A stretch of 64,000 bases of DNA from Rhizophagus clarus (taxonomy: Eukaryota > Glomeromycota > Glomeromycetes > Glomerales > Glomeraceae): NCBI GenBank assembly GCA_015698045.1, contig BLAL01000167.1, positions 183,847 to 247,846 on the forward strand, written 5' to 3'. Every line of letters starts with the position of its first letter. The first letter of the stretch is position 1. The position numbers and the translations under genes are program-made. This document shows, piece after piece, positions 39,401-50,361 of this stretch. The notes under the pieces are model-generated. The model worked only from the letters and a program-made list of their open reading frames with translations. It made no database searches and was not told the DNA's origin.

Positions 39401-39732
39401 TCAAAAACTCCGACTCGCAAAAAAAGAATTTCTGAATGCACTTCTAAATGACAAACTTCTTTTCCACTTGACTGCTTATTTATTAAAAAACTCCATGACA
39501 ACAAGACTATTGTACCAGTAAACCATTCCTTTTTGTAACCAACTAAAAGGCAAGGCACTTTTCCAGTCTCGTCTTCGAATAAAATTGTGCCTTTTGGATA
39601 TATCGAGCTATCTTTTGTAATAAGTCGTAAAGTTCCTAAAAGAACAATCGTATTCGCGAGCGGTGTTATACAACGTTTATTCGATATTAATTCAGAAAGT
39701 AACCATCGATGATATCGCGAATATTGTGTCAT
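36496..39732 (-). CDS. CTC1: CTC1-like CST complex subunit (telomere maintenance), single exon
   Basis: A single uninterrupted frame of 1078 aa starting at ATG 39732. Residues ~25-95 form an OB-type domain with NTIVLLGTLRLIT, YPKGTILFEDETGKVPCLLV and GTIVLLSWSFLI, matching the N-terminal CTC1 pattern (G-x-L-x-L, P-x-G-x-x-x-F-x-D-x-x-G). A zinc-ribbon-like block, CEACEEIIENNCCPNGC, lies near residue 925 inside a C-terminal OB-like segment, as expected for CTC1/RPA1-type proteins. CTC1 with STN1 and TEN1 recruits Pol-alpha/primase for C-strand fill-in. The lack of introns contrasts with every neighbour except the transposons. The family call rests on motif recognition and length. Confidence 0.68.
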   Translation of the reverse strand: MTQYSRYHRWLLSELISNKRCITPLANTIVLLGTLRLITKDSSIYPKGTILFEDETGKVPCLLVGYKKEWFTGTIVLLSWSFLINKQSSGKEVCHLEVHSEILFLRVGVFEALLSKKLVLSANLFEKRNQSSFLNQKFFQPNSSITATDMLFNLGRNPTEPLPKVNLIAIVNMKSVLYQSKDKITFIVTLHDSRSFIHIIFNGDHFIEYYKIIMVGEMYFFKDIKSKRTFNEYTLQFPVFEIDSIDSIEYINRELAITYNGSNPTEKIRNFTDLACSCFGYEGIITYVIDNALGLFVLDSEYILHLGKFPEYNPSITPYRLGMKLLLHNIHAIKFTMKEDIWRLDNNKNCPNFREVKVIFAACHCSTIRVVRFPSEIFESDSVSQKIISKFSSFRINNSFTLLELLWVQKVYYDFTKKFPDVFEDEVLLSNPRPSKSDYKKVENCPFSRLLRKYRVANLFKDLAQEYFNHKVYCCITEDNQEIDIRLPPISEVLQLINELVKLKRFSSEIYEDNQSKIFSQFEVKLEKTHLMGFLEGNLDGTLQLKDQTGTISAVNISFEKIQSHHLNNIWIIPEYEFVVERPSKVYLRFAIEKCFCFYAKSYDQKFHFNRSVFQIRHIFPTKLNHISENSKTNIRCKLQIETVLEYTSDLINKNTITFINISKDFIKILPAMHIGSFYELSFDVGKSEQIINSTERSITLNFDDFAISNITNLEFDDSSTFKDLFGKVIQPKILRLNDSSKNSLKNLKTSFLIEDRALNVREFLNGNLINILNDTNKLVTLKGLIASKEFQHSNNVGQSQTSLLLRIQDIQIEEEIIDVYISNISKYVIPIGLIPGQIIVLRKIGPRKSNFGKIYCYASGKTHISLQGYPKTIQSFHQDLDNTNLIDLFENKISIQSIFRVPCRINNIYEIIMQFVCEACEEIIENNCCPNGCNLGRRFYSSGRFKISDGTCVAIVTARDDIVARELLRINNDSYQKICKQIEKSRFFYEWSIFSDNDCIKNSLSDFISLKDIRRDVILFCRKKNIQLIPPTLELNALQIAEKSPIFELKKKLKYVKCIYKLINYIRQILLISIKKF

Positions 39733-39857
39733 AATGTAAAAACTAAAAAATCTTCTTAGTAAAATAAGCGGTCAAAGTTTATTGGCTGATAACAAAATGC
39801 TGATATGGACAATCTTAACGTACACATCATGTGTACGATCTTCAAATTTTTTGTCTG

Positions 39858-39865
39858 TCACGTGA
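39858..39865. promoter_or_regulatory. TCACGTGA motif upstream of CTC1
   Basis: A perfect palindrome 126 bp upstream of the CTC1 ATG, the same sequence as at 5106 and 34926. Confidence 0.4.
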
Positions 39866-39899
39866 GTGATAAGTAGCCAATAGGAATTGTAAGAAAAAC

Positions 39900-41050
39900 A
39901 AATATGAGCATGGATATAAAAGGAAATTTTTAAAAAAAGGAAATCAGCTTTGGAAATAGAAAAATAATAGATTCAATTTTTTAGGTTAATTTTAATAGGT
40001 ATTGACTATTAGGTTTAGATGCATTCACATGATTTTGTTTCAAAAATAGGCTAATTATATATAAAAAATTATTTAATTTTAAACACTATGATTTATGCTC
40101 TTTTATAATAACAATTAATTAAAGAACAATTTCACTCTTCTAAAATATCTAAATAAAATAAAATAAAATATAAAAATAAATTAAATTAATTAGTAATAAA
40201 AAAAAAAAAAAAATTAATAAAATTAATTAGTTAACAAAAATTATTTATTCATTTAAATCTAAAAACTAAGGTTTTTTATCATTTACAAGATATATTTATT
40301 ATACTTGTATTCAAATTATTTTTGTATTATAGAATTACATAATTCCATAATTCTGTAATTATTAAATAATTTATTATAAAAGATCTGAATTTTATATTTA
40401 ATTTCAGATTCTGTATTTAATTTCATATTATGAAAATATTTAACCAGAATTAATCTAAATTTTGGCCAAATTATATTTAAAAATTTAATAAACCATAACT
40501 CTGCAACTAATTGTCCAATTTTAATGATCTTACCATCATTCAAATTGTCTCATCAAGACAAATCTAATATCTAATGATAATAAGAATGTAAAAATCCAAT
40601 TACTAAATCATGCTCTAATACTAATAATTACTAAATATTTGCAGTGAGATAACTCTATCAATATCAATACTAGAAAGCTTCAATACATATCATTAGATTT
40701 GTCTTAATAAGATGAATCAAATGAGAGTAAAATCAATTACTGGATCTGAAAATATTCATACTTTCATACTATTATACAAATTTTAAAGTTTTAAAATATA
40801 TAATTACAGATTTATATAATTAATTACAGATTTATGTAATTTAGTAATTTCAGATTTTAGATTTGCCAATTGAATTTCAGAAATAACTATAATATTTATA
40901 AAGTTCTACTAATCTATATTATATAATTAATTAATTATCTTTGATTTATCTATTTAAGTTTTATAATTGATTAATTAATTTTTTTTTTTTTTTTAAGATG
41001 TTATAATTATACATGAAAAACCCAAAAGTTGAAATATTTTGACTTAGGAA
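39900..41050. other. AT-rich, gene-free start of the repeat compartment
   Basis: No coding exon. A-rich tracts (about 40150-40220) and scattered diverged repeats are present. The piece ~40620-40750 resembles the units at 41121 and 41311 (shared TATCAATAT-GAT and TACATATCATTAGA-like blocks), suggesting old repeat copies. Confidence 0.5.
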
Positions 41051-41120
41051 GGTCAAAAGTCAAAATTAAAGCCAAAATAGCTAAAATTACATCATAGTCA
41101 TGTGATTTTTATAATTATAA

Positions 41121-41487
41121 TTTAATACCAAATTTTAAACGTAAATAATTTTATCAATATTGATGCTACAGATATGCAACTCATATCATTAGAATTCTCT
41201 CGATGAGCTGAATCCAACCATATTAAAATCATAAATATTGGATTACTGGATGTAAAGATCGTTAACTTTGAATTTTAATATTATTGTTTATTATAAGAGT
41301 AATAAGATTATTTAATACCAAATTTTAAACGTGAATAATTTCGTCAATATTGATGCTACAAATATACAACACATATCATTGGAATCCTCTCAATGAGCTG
41401 AATCCAACTGTATAAAGATCATAAAAATCAGATCACTAGATGCAAAGATTGTTAACTTTGAATTTTAATATTATTGTTTACTATAAA
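41121..41487. repeat. Two diverged tandem units of ~190 bp inside the foldback element
   Basis: Unit 1 starts at 41121 and unit 2 at 41311, both with TTTAATACCAAATTTTAAAC. They share TATCAATATTGATGCTACA, GAGCTGAATCCAAC and GTTAACTTTGAATTTTAATA, with point differences throughout, so they are older than the 381-bp duplication at 28387. Confidence 0.8.
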
Positions 41488-41532
41488 AATCACATGACTA
41501 TGACGTAATTTTGGCTATTTTGACTTTTGGAG

Positions 41533-44001
41533 TAGCACAGAAAAAAATCTTAGAAAAATTTTGGAAAAATTCCAGGTAAAGATAAAAATTCTGGTGATTT
41601 ATTTTTTTAACCAGTATATGTAACTGGAATTAAAAAAAAATTCCAGTTTTATATTGTATTACCAAATAAATAAGATAATCTTTTATCTTTTTTTCAATTT
41701 CTTTTATAATTTTTACAATATCGCTATTACAATATGGCTTTGAACGTAAAAGAATTAATAAAAATGATATATTTCAAGAAAATCAAATATCTGAAAATGA
41801 AGATAATTCAAATAAAGATGTTAAAAAACCATGTATTCATAAAAAAACATTTAAATCCAAATGGTTAGCTGAATTTTCTTAGTTACGCTATGATGAAATT
41901 AACAAAAGAATGTATTGTACATTATGTATGCAGTATAAAAAGAAAAATAAATTTGCTATAGAAGGAGCAACGAATATTTTAAGAAAATCAGCAATTAAAA
42001 AATATACAAATACTGAAGATCATAAAGATGCAGAAAAACTAGAAAAAGCCAGAATACAAATAGAATTATTACAAAAAGTACATTTTTCTTCTGATGCAAA
42101 TACAAATCATATTATTGGTATAATACAGGTTATTTATTTCCTAACAAAAAAAAATTTACTTTTTAAACTTTTATCATCTATTATTGATTTAATAAAAGAA
42201 TCAAATTCACCAAATCTTTTAAATGGTATTATTACATATATGAATCATATTTCAGAACATGAATCTTTGAAAGCAATATCTGATACTATTAAAGAAGAAA
42301 TCTGGAATGAATTATCTAATGTTATAGCATTTGGTGTGATGATCAATGAAAGCACAGATATTACTATAATAAAACATTTAGATATATATGTTTCATATGT
42401 AACAAGAGAAGGAATTTTAAAGACACGTTTTTTGTGCATTATACCTTTAACCAGTTACAATGCAGAAGACATTACAAAGATTTTAATCAATATTTTTGAA
42501 AAAAAAAATCTTGCCTAAACTTGTAACATTTGCTTCTGATGGTGCTTCAGTTATGTTAAAAAAAAATGAAGGAGTGGCCATGAAGCTTTCTAGAATTTGC
42601 ACTTATCCTTTAATTATTAATCATTGTATAGCTCACAAATTAACTCTAGCATATAAAGATGCAAAGAAAGAACTTAGATTTTATGAAGAAATTGAATCTT
42701 TAGTTAGAAAAATTTATAATTATTTTAAAAATTCATGCTCACATATTTAATAATTGTGAGAAATTCAGAATCTTTTGGAAGATCCAATTTTAAAATAAAA
42801 AAGTTGTATGAGATATGATAGCTTACATAGTACAATACTATTAAAATGTCTGTAATTCGATTCCTGCATTTTTTAGGATTTTTAAAGAATCAAAAAATAA
42901 GGATGGAAGGGAATTATATGAACAGCTAATATTTTGGAAAATTCATGCATTTTTGTATTATTTTTATGATATTTTAGAGCATATAATGCAATTAAGTAAA
43001 TTTTTATAAAAAGAAATTTAAAATTTTTTGATATTGATCCCATGATACAGGCTACAATCAATTCTATTCAAAAAGAATATATTCTGTTAAATCAAAATCA
43101 AAGATTCAGACAAAAAGTTCAAGCGTTTATTGATGAAACTAACCCATTTGGAAATTCTTTAATAAAATATATGGATAATGTTCTTTCATTTATTGAACAA
43201 GATTATGATGATTTTACAATGGATATACTTGAATATTCAATAAGTATTGTTAATGAACTTCTGCAAAGATTTCCTACTTAGCAATTATTTACTTCCATGA
43301 AAATATTAAATCCACATGAATGGCCAAAAGAATCTTAGAAACTATATGGTTTGGAGATAATGAATTAGAAAACATATTAAAATATTATGAATACCCTAAT
43401 TTTCATAATAATATTCAGTTACCTGCGATTTTTGATATTAACAAATGCAGAGAAGAATGGACAAGGTTTAAAATGATTATTACCAATAATTTTGCTTCTA
43501 ATGACATAGAGGTAATACTTCTTCTATTAATACAAGATTATATTGATGTATTTCTGAATATTATCAAGTTAATTCAAATAGTTTATTGTATTCCTTTTTC
43601 AAGTGTAGAATGTAAACGTGATTTCAATAGACAGAATAAAATTAAAACAAAAGACAAGAATTCATTAGCTACAAATATGTTAGATATGTTAATATGTGTT
43701 TTTTTGGAAGGGTCAGAAAGTAAGGAGTTTAATTATAATCATGCATATACAATCTGAAGTAGCCAGAAAAGACGTATTGGCTTTAAATAATCGTATTATA
43801 ATAAACTACTGGAATAATAAAATAAAGATAAAATACTTTTTTTGCGAAATAAATTTATCAAATAAAATTTCTGGTATTTACAAAATATTCCAGAAATCTG
43901 CTGCGCCATGTCTGAAATAATTCTGGGATTGTAAGATTTTACCAGTTTTATCATAAATTTACTGGAAAAACTGGTTAAATTATAATAGATTTTCTGAGCT
44001 G
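41533..44001 (+). mobile_element. hAT-family DNA transposon, degenerate
   Basis: A 2469-bp element flanked by the 8-bp direct repeat TTTTGGAG (41525-41532 and 44002-44009), the target-site length of hAT elements. The ends are inverted: TAGCACAGAAAA on the left, and CAGCTCAGAAAA when the right end is reverse-complemented. The interior is a broken hAT transposase. It interrupts the right arm of the foldback element. Confidence 0.85.
41734..43757 (+). pseudogene. hAT transposase, broken
   Basis: Fragments in several frames read in order. A BED/TTF-like zinc finger comes first (RMYCTLCMQYKK, then TNTEDHKD). Next is the DDE-core start FGVMINESTDITIIKHLDIYVSYV, cited here by its blocks INESTD and LDIYVSYV; the usual catalytic Asp is Asn. 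Then come ASDGASVML and CIAHKLTLAYKDA. The C-terminal dimerisation region follows (FSSVECKRDFNRQNKIKTK, NSLATNMLDMLI). An in-frame TAG at about 41880 stands where Trp would be expected (EFS-stop-LRYDEIN). Further stops and frameshifts lie near 42520, 42750-43040 and 43280. No active protein is expected. Confidence 0.8.
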
Positions 44002-44067
44002 TTTTGGAGGGGCCTAGGTCAAAATCATTTTGATCATTTTGACCATTTCAGAGATTAAAATTAACTA

Positions 44068-44443
44068 CTGTATTCTTCCAATTTTAAGCATCACATTTTT
44101 GAAGGAAATTTCTGGCTAAAGTTGGGGTGATGCCTAAATTCAGAAATATTTTTTTTTTATTTAAAATTCTTTTTTTTCATATTTTTACACATCAGAATTT
44201 TTATACTTGTGTATCCCAATAATTTTTTATCATGTTCTATATAATTGCGAAATTGCGATGATACATAATGAAAGAGAAATTGAATTGATTAATTGTAAAT
44301 AAAGTTTATTTTGAACAAAATATGAAATTTAATAAAAAAAAATTAAAATCTGAGGTGGTGCTTATTTTTGTTTTTCAAGTATTTTGGTCAAAAGTCAGGG
44401 TGGTGCTTAAATTTAAGTGGTGCTTAAAATCAGGAGAATACAG
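44068..44443. mobile_element. 376-bp TA-flanked MITE
   Basis: The ends are inverted: CTGTATTCTTCCAATTTTAA on the left, CTGTATTCTCCTGATTTTAA on the reverse complement of the right, continuing as AAGCATCAC/AAGCACCAC. The flanking dinucleotide TA is present at 44066-44067 and 44444-44445, as expected for a Tc1/mariner-type target duplication. There is no ORF. A repeated GGTGGTGCTTA-like motif occurs in the right half. Confidence 0.75.
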
Positions 44444-44699
44444 TAATTTCAGTTTCATGTATAGTCATAATGTACATATATTTATTAAATAAAATAGGAT
44501 TAGGCTATAATCACTCCAATTCTATATACATACTCCTAGCAAAATGCTGGTCTAAACATCCATTTAAATTGATTAATTAAACTATTTTAAGTTTTTATAA
44601 TTAATTAATTGTCTTTCAGTTTGATTTATCTATTCTAAGTTATATAATTAATTAATTTATTTATCATTTAATTTATAATTGATTAATTAATCATTACTA

Positions 44700-44817
44700 A
44701 TTGATTAATTATCTTTAATTTATCTACTCTTTATTTATAATTAATTATTATCTTTAATTTATTTACTTTTTGTTTATAATTAATTATTATCTTTAATTTA
44801 TCTACCTCTTGTTTATA
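44700..44817. repeat. Three tandem AT-rich units of 39-40 bp
   Basis: Units at 44700-44739, 44740-44778 and 44779-44817 share ATTAATTATTATCTTTAATT followed by TAT-CTAC/TTAC and GTTTATA, with a few differences. Confidence 0.75.
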
Positions 44818-45296
44818 ATTGATTATTAATTTATTTTAATATTCTATAATATCTATTCAATCCATTTTTTTAATCCATTTTTGCTAATATATTCCCTCTT
44901 CTAAAAATAGTTCTTTAATAAAATATCATAGTTATATTATACTACCTGAAACTAAGGGATTTTACTATTTACCAGAACTAAATGATAAAATTAATTTAAA
45001 AAATTAGTTAAATCTAAAATGCTAAAACTTTTCTAAAATTCTAATTAGTTAATTACAAATTATATCACATAATTTATAATTTTAATTAAAATTAGAATAA
45101 ATTTATAAAATTTATTAAATTTATTCTATAAATAAATTATATAGTTTTAATTCTGTATCAATTTTCATAATTTTATTAGTTTTATTTTAAATATATACTC
45201 ACTTTATATAATTATTATTTTTTTACTGATATAGTACTATAGAATTTATAATTTTACTTGAAATTACAAATAAGTTTAATAAAATTTTAGAAAAAC

Positions 45297-46320
45297 GTGA
45301 AAATGAAAATAGAGAAAACAATAAAGAATTTGTTTAGCTGGTCTAAACAAAAGCTGCTCTTACTAAAACCAACAGAAAAAGACACGAAAACTACATGTAC
45401 AATAGGATTAGAAGAGGGAAAACACAGCCAGACCCTTGACATTCCCTCCAAAAACAACCAGGACAAAAGCGCGACACGTACACAATACACAAATACCGAC
45501 TGCCTGCAACAGAGTACAAAAATATGCAGATACAACAGCAATATAGAGAATGACAACAAACATAATCTAAAATTCATAGGACACAACATTAATGAACTCA
45601 GACAAGATAATTCCATACTAAACTTACTAATAGAATATTGCTCAAATAAAAAAGCTGACATTATAGGCATATGCAAAACAAATAGGAATCAAAAACAAAG
45701 AGAATTCTGGAACAAAGATAACCTAGAGTATACTTCATTCTGGACTAACAAAGACAATAAGAAAAAAGAATCCGGAGTGTGTATAATTATCAATAAGAAA
45801 TGGGAAAAACACATTGAAAAAGTAAATAGAATTGATACTTATTACATAAAAGCTTGATTACTTTTTAAGAATTGCATACTCATAATAGGAGTAGTATATA
45901 TACCACCATCAGATATAAAAAAACAAAACGAATTAATAAGCCATATAAAAAAAGAGTTCATTAATCATAGTAGAAAAAACTGATACTACACTTTGATAGA
46001 AGATTTCAATTCATATATGGATAAAACATTAGATTATAGTGGTCCATCTAAACTTGGAAAGAGACCTTCAAATATTATTACATGGTTAGATAACGTATTT
46101 TTCACAGATACATTTAGAAAATTAAATCCAAAAAAGAGAAGCTTCACTTGAAAAAATAGCAACACATTAACCAGAATTGACTACATATGGACGGACCCCA
46201 AACTTGAAGCTAACATAAAAAAAGCAAAATATACCAATCAATAGACATTACAGATAGTGACCACAACATTACATTCGCAGAAATCTCCTTTACTGATATA
46301 ATAGTCACAAATAATAGAGG
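45297..46320 (+). pseudogene. LINE endonuclease (EEP) region, broken
   Basis: The open part 45297-45857 reads HNINELRQDNSILNLLIEYC, KKADIIGICKTNRNQ and SGVCIIINKKWEKH, which is the EEP nuclease start. After a TGA it continues in frame as LIIGVVYIPPSD, TLIEDFNSYMD (family GDFN, here EDFN), LGKRPSNIITWLDNVF and LTRIDYIWTDP. In-frame stops at 45856, about 45981 and about 46149 are TGA where Trp is expected. Confidence 0.75.
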
Positions 46321-46420
46321 AGGTAGAAGAGCAGAAAGAAGCTCAACGCGCATCTTATACGACTATGAAAACACCACAAATGAACAATGGAATGAATATA
46401 AGAGACACCTCAATAGCCTT

Positions 46421-48500
46421 TTGGAGAAATACAATGCCTATAGTTATATAGAAATACACAGACAAAATGAGAATACGTTAAACAAACTATGGGACATTAT
46501 ATGCAGTTGCAAACAACAGGCTGCACTCAAACACATTCTACACAAGAAGATAGAAGGCAATAAAACTAACATTAACAGAAACTATAAAGAAATGGAAGAT
46601 TCCTCAAAAGAACGCAAGGACTTGTTATACATAAAAAGTATAATGAGGAAATTACATAAGAACGAATTAAAAGGGAAAAAACTACTTAACGTAACAAAAG
46701 GAATTAAAACATTCAATCAACATTATGAAACTAACATCTCAGACATAACAGAGAACACAGACTGGCACACATGGAAGTGTGAAACAAGAAACTGGCTAAA
46801 GATAGTTAGAAGAGTAATTAAGATAAAGGATAAGGCAATCAAAGAAGCAACAATAAAAAAAAGGATAGAGAAAAGAAATAGCATGATTACCAAGAATCAA
46901 CGCAAAATGATCAATAGCATATTAGATAAAACATACTCAAAGATCAACCTGGATAGAATATGTGTAACCACTATCACCCAGGAAGAAATACTACTAAACT
47001 CTAAGGAAGAAGTCAAGTCGGAAGCCATCAATACATTTTCATCATCATTTCGTTTACGAAATCACAAATTTGAGAATCTCTCAAAACAATGGAAAGAAAT
47101 ATACGAACCTAAGAAGGACATAGATCTAAAGATTTATGAACATCTAAACAATAAGCCAACTGAACAAAAATGGCACGAGATGCTCAAAACGACAAATGAT
47201 AAATCAGCCCTGAGTATATCTAACATTAGTTATAAGTTGATAAAAAAAGTAGGGGTAAAAACCAATAAGTTGTTCAGGCAACTCACAGGATTATGCTACT
47301 TGCTGCATAACATACCCATGAAATGAAAAATTTCGCAATTGTACCTGATCCCCAAGACATACGATTGGAATTACAACCTAGCAAAAACAAGGCCAATATT
47401 ACTTATTGAATGCCTATGTAAATGTGCGGTTAAAATCATCACAAAATGACTAGCGAGCATACTTAGCAAACATACAATCCTGAAAGGCCCAAATTACGCA
47501 GGATTACCTGGTGAATCTATATCAACACCACTAGCAATAATAAACGGTATTCTTGAGGATGTTTGTGAAGAAAATAAGACACTCTGGATTGTGTCACAGG
47601 ACATGGTGAAAGCCTTTGATAGTGTTGGTATGATCCCACTACAAAAAGCTCTGGAGATAATCAGAATACTACACAATACCATTAATTTCATCATAAATCT
47701 CTACAAAAACTGCAAGATCAAGATCATCATAACGTACGGCTTAACTGATACTTTCATAGCGTGAGACAGCATAGACCAAGGTGAGGTAATCTCTCCCCTA
47801 GTCTGGAGAATCTTTTACGATCCCCTACTCTATAAAATACAGGAGGATGAAACACTAGGTTACATTATGGAACTGAAGTGGCTGAAGAATATCTTCCGCA
47901 ATAGCAAATAGAAAACAATGATAAGAACCACCATGTCAGCATTTGTCGACGATATGCAATAGATCGCAAAAAATAGAATCGAAGCAGAAAGGATCTTAAC
48001 AATTGCGAATGAATTTTTTGATATCAATGACATCAAAATCAATGGTAAAAAATCTGAAATCATTGTCATAAATCCAGAAGAGAGGGACGAAAATGGAAGT
48101 TTCCTGGAAATAGGAAAAAATAAAGACAAAGTTTTTGTCAATAAAGGAATAGATTCAATATGCATATTGGGTGTATAATTCAAGGCAAATAAAGGAGACC
48201 AACATACAGAAGCCATAGTAAAGAAGGAAATATCAACAGTAACAGGAGCAATTAAGCACAAGAACATAACACATGCGCAAGTCATATATATCATTAATAC
48301 TGTACTCCTCCCACAACTAGAATACAGATTAAAAATAACCATATGGGAAGACAAAAAATACGAGGAAATAATCAAACCGGTCATACAGACAATTAAACAT
48401 AAAGCACGACTTCCTAGCAACTGCCATAATAACATTCTCCTCCATTCAGCGTAAGGTAAACTAAAAAACCTATGGAGAAACCAAATAGCAGCGCAAATAA
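46421..48500 (+). pseudogene. LINE reverse transcriptase region, broken
   Basis: The long open piece 46421-47326 is the linker and RT N-terminus (KSALSISNISYKLIKKVG). It is followed, after a TGA, by [59 protein letters not shown] (RT motif with the first Asp) and DQGEVISPLVWRIFYDPLL. Then comes MSAFVDDMQ (catalytic YxDD equivalent). The stops in this tract include TGA and TAG at expected Trp positions. Confidence 0.8.
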
Positions 48501-49074
48501 CAGAATTCCTAGTCGCACTTAATGCCTAGTCGAAGCAGACTGACATACTCAAAATGAAATTAAAAAAGGCATAACTAATACTTAACATAACGTCTTGCAT
48601 CTTATTGATGGAGCCAGATATCACAATTCCCAATAAAATGCTGAATAATTACGCCTATAACATGTTGAAAAAAGCACATGACTATTTAGTAAAATTCCAG
48701 CCACTAGTGGAAGATGATGAATGGGACATACTGGTAATCAGTCCTAACGTGAAAAATTCATATACCAGCAGGCGCTAGAAATGTAAACAAAAGAAAAGGA
48801 AAGCATTATTAAGAAAGCTGCATCCCTTTCAATATACAGCACATTGCAACTGGTCAACCAAGTTGCGACAAGCACACTCACATGGCAGCAAGTCTGTGAC
48901 ATTAACAAGAGACCAGTAAGAGGGTAAACTCCAAAATGGTTCAGGCTGTTGACAGATCTTATATGAAATGCACCCTGCTTAGAAAAACACTACATAACGG
49001 AAGCTGAGTCCTCAAATGCAAACGTCACCTCAGAATTAAACAGAAATACCTTGACAAACATATAAGCATTTAGG

Positions 49075-50091
49075 ATGACAAAGAGATACCCATCTACAGA
49101 CAACAGGAAAAAAGAGTTTGTTTACATGCAACAAGAGAATACACTAACATTTAGACAAATCAATAAAAAGCATATAACAGGAAAACATACAATACAACAC
49201 TGGGTCACAACCAGCAGTGAGCAAGGATTAGACAGCAGGACTGATTACAAAATAATCAAGCGCTGCAGTGGCTGCTCTCTGAATGATAGAAGAGTCAATA
49301 GAAAAAATCGCAGATGTTACTTTAACAAAAACTGCCTAGATCTAACTTGTATAAACAGGACCTGCAACTACCATAACAATCCAGATGCTAAAATAATCAT
49401 AGACATTTTAGAAACCAGTAATAGCCAAAAATACACTTCTCATATACATAGCCACATACAAGTAAATAATTATGACACGGCTCTTATACAAAACACACTA
49501 ATAAATAATGAAGCCATGACACAGTACATAGAGTTACTACACCAGGTAAAATCAAAATTTAACCCAGTTGAAACAATTAACATATACACAAATGGCTCAC
49601 TTGCAGACCGCTTCAACAACAACTCCAATACCTTCACAAAACACATGGGCACAGGATGGGTGATACTAAATGAGGAAGAGGAAGTGATGTTGGAATGTAG
49701 TAATTCAATCACAGATTGGCCTTCATCCACACGCGCAGAACTAGGAACCATCTTGTCAGTTATACTAGTTCTACAGATAGGACAGAAAGCAAATATATTT
49801 ACAGGCTCACAGGTGGCTATAGATAGCATTAAGTATATAAGAACTAGCCTAGCAAGTGGGAAAAATAAAATACGAGTATGGTGCAAGTGCAACAATTATA
49901 GCATAATCAACAGTATAATTAAGCTCATTGATAGCAAACTACTAGAAATTATATTAATTAAAGTTAAAGGCCATTCAGAAATTAAGGGTAATGAAGAAGC
50001 AGATAGGGTGGCCAAGAATGATACAAAAAAATCAACATGCATTAAAATAAAAGATGTGCAACAAAAAGATCTAACATATGACATCTATTGA
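49075..50091 (+). pseudogene. LINE connection and RNase H domain (open fragment)
   Basis: An open frame of 338 codons. RNase H residues are visible: INIYTNGSLADRF (first acidic position replaced by Asn), STRAELGTILSVILVL (Glu), VAIDSIKYI (Asp) and VKGHSEIKGNEEADRVAK (His and last Asp). The N-terminal half has a Cys-rich block, KRCSGCSLNDRRVNRKNRRC. It is not an independent gene. Confidence 0.75.
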
Positions 50092-50361
50092 GATGGTATA
50101 AGAATTGACAGATATATCAGAAAATTTATAGACAATCTATGTGAAGCTACATTAGATGCAGCATGGTCTCTCAACCGAGTACACAGATCAATCTTTTCAG
50201 ATTCAACTGATATGGTAGAAATAGAAGTTACTTGGGCATTATTCAAAAAAAATACAGGATTTAACTGCACAACATCAACAATAAACAACAGGTTTATCAA
50301 ACACTTAAAACTTACAAATTGCTTGCTTCCAACCTTAGAAATTATGAAAAAAAGAAGATAT

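Larger units (their letters stand above)
41051..44040. mobile_element. Foldback/MITE-like element with inverted terminal arms, split by a hAT insertion
   Basis: The left arm (about 41051-41117: GGTCAAAAGTC ... CATAGTCATGTGATTTTTATA) is the reverse complement of the right arm, which starts at 41481 (CTATAAAAATCACATGACTATG). The right arm runs into GACTTTTGGAG at 41532 and then continues after the hAT element at about 44002-44040 (GGAGGGGCCTAGGTCAAAAT). Removing 41533-44009 makes the right arm contiguous. The interior holds the 190-bp direct repeats. There is no ORF. Confidence 0.65.

Noticed and set aside
42840..42880. A TTCGATTCC T-loop-like sequence suggesting a tRNA
   Set aside because: No acceptor or anticodon stem could be folded around it; it lies in the decayed hAT element.
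49470..49895. Minus-strand hydrophobic ORFs across the LINE (also 45287-45676 and 47860-48435)
   Set aside because: They are complements of the A-rich LINE coding frames, which match known domains.
45297..50091. UGA recoded as Trp in the LINE frames
   Set aside because: TAG also occurs at expected Trp positions and frameshifts are present; nuclear genes here use TGA as a normal stop. Decay explains the data.
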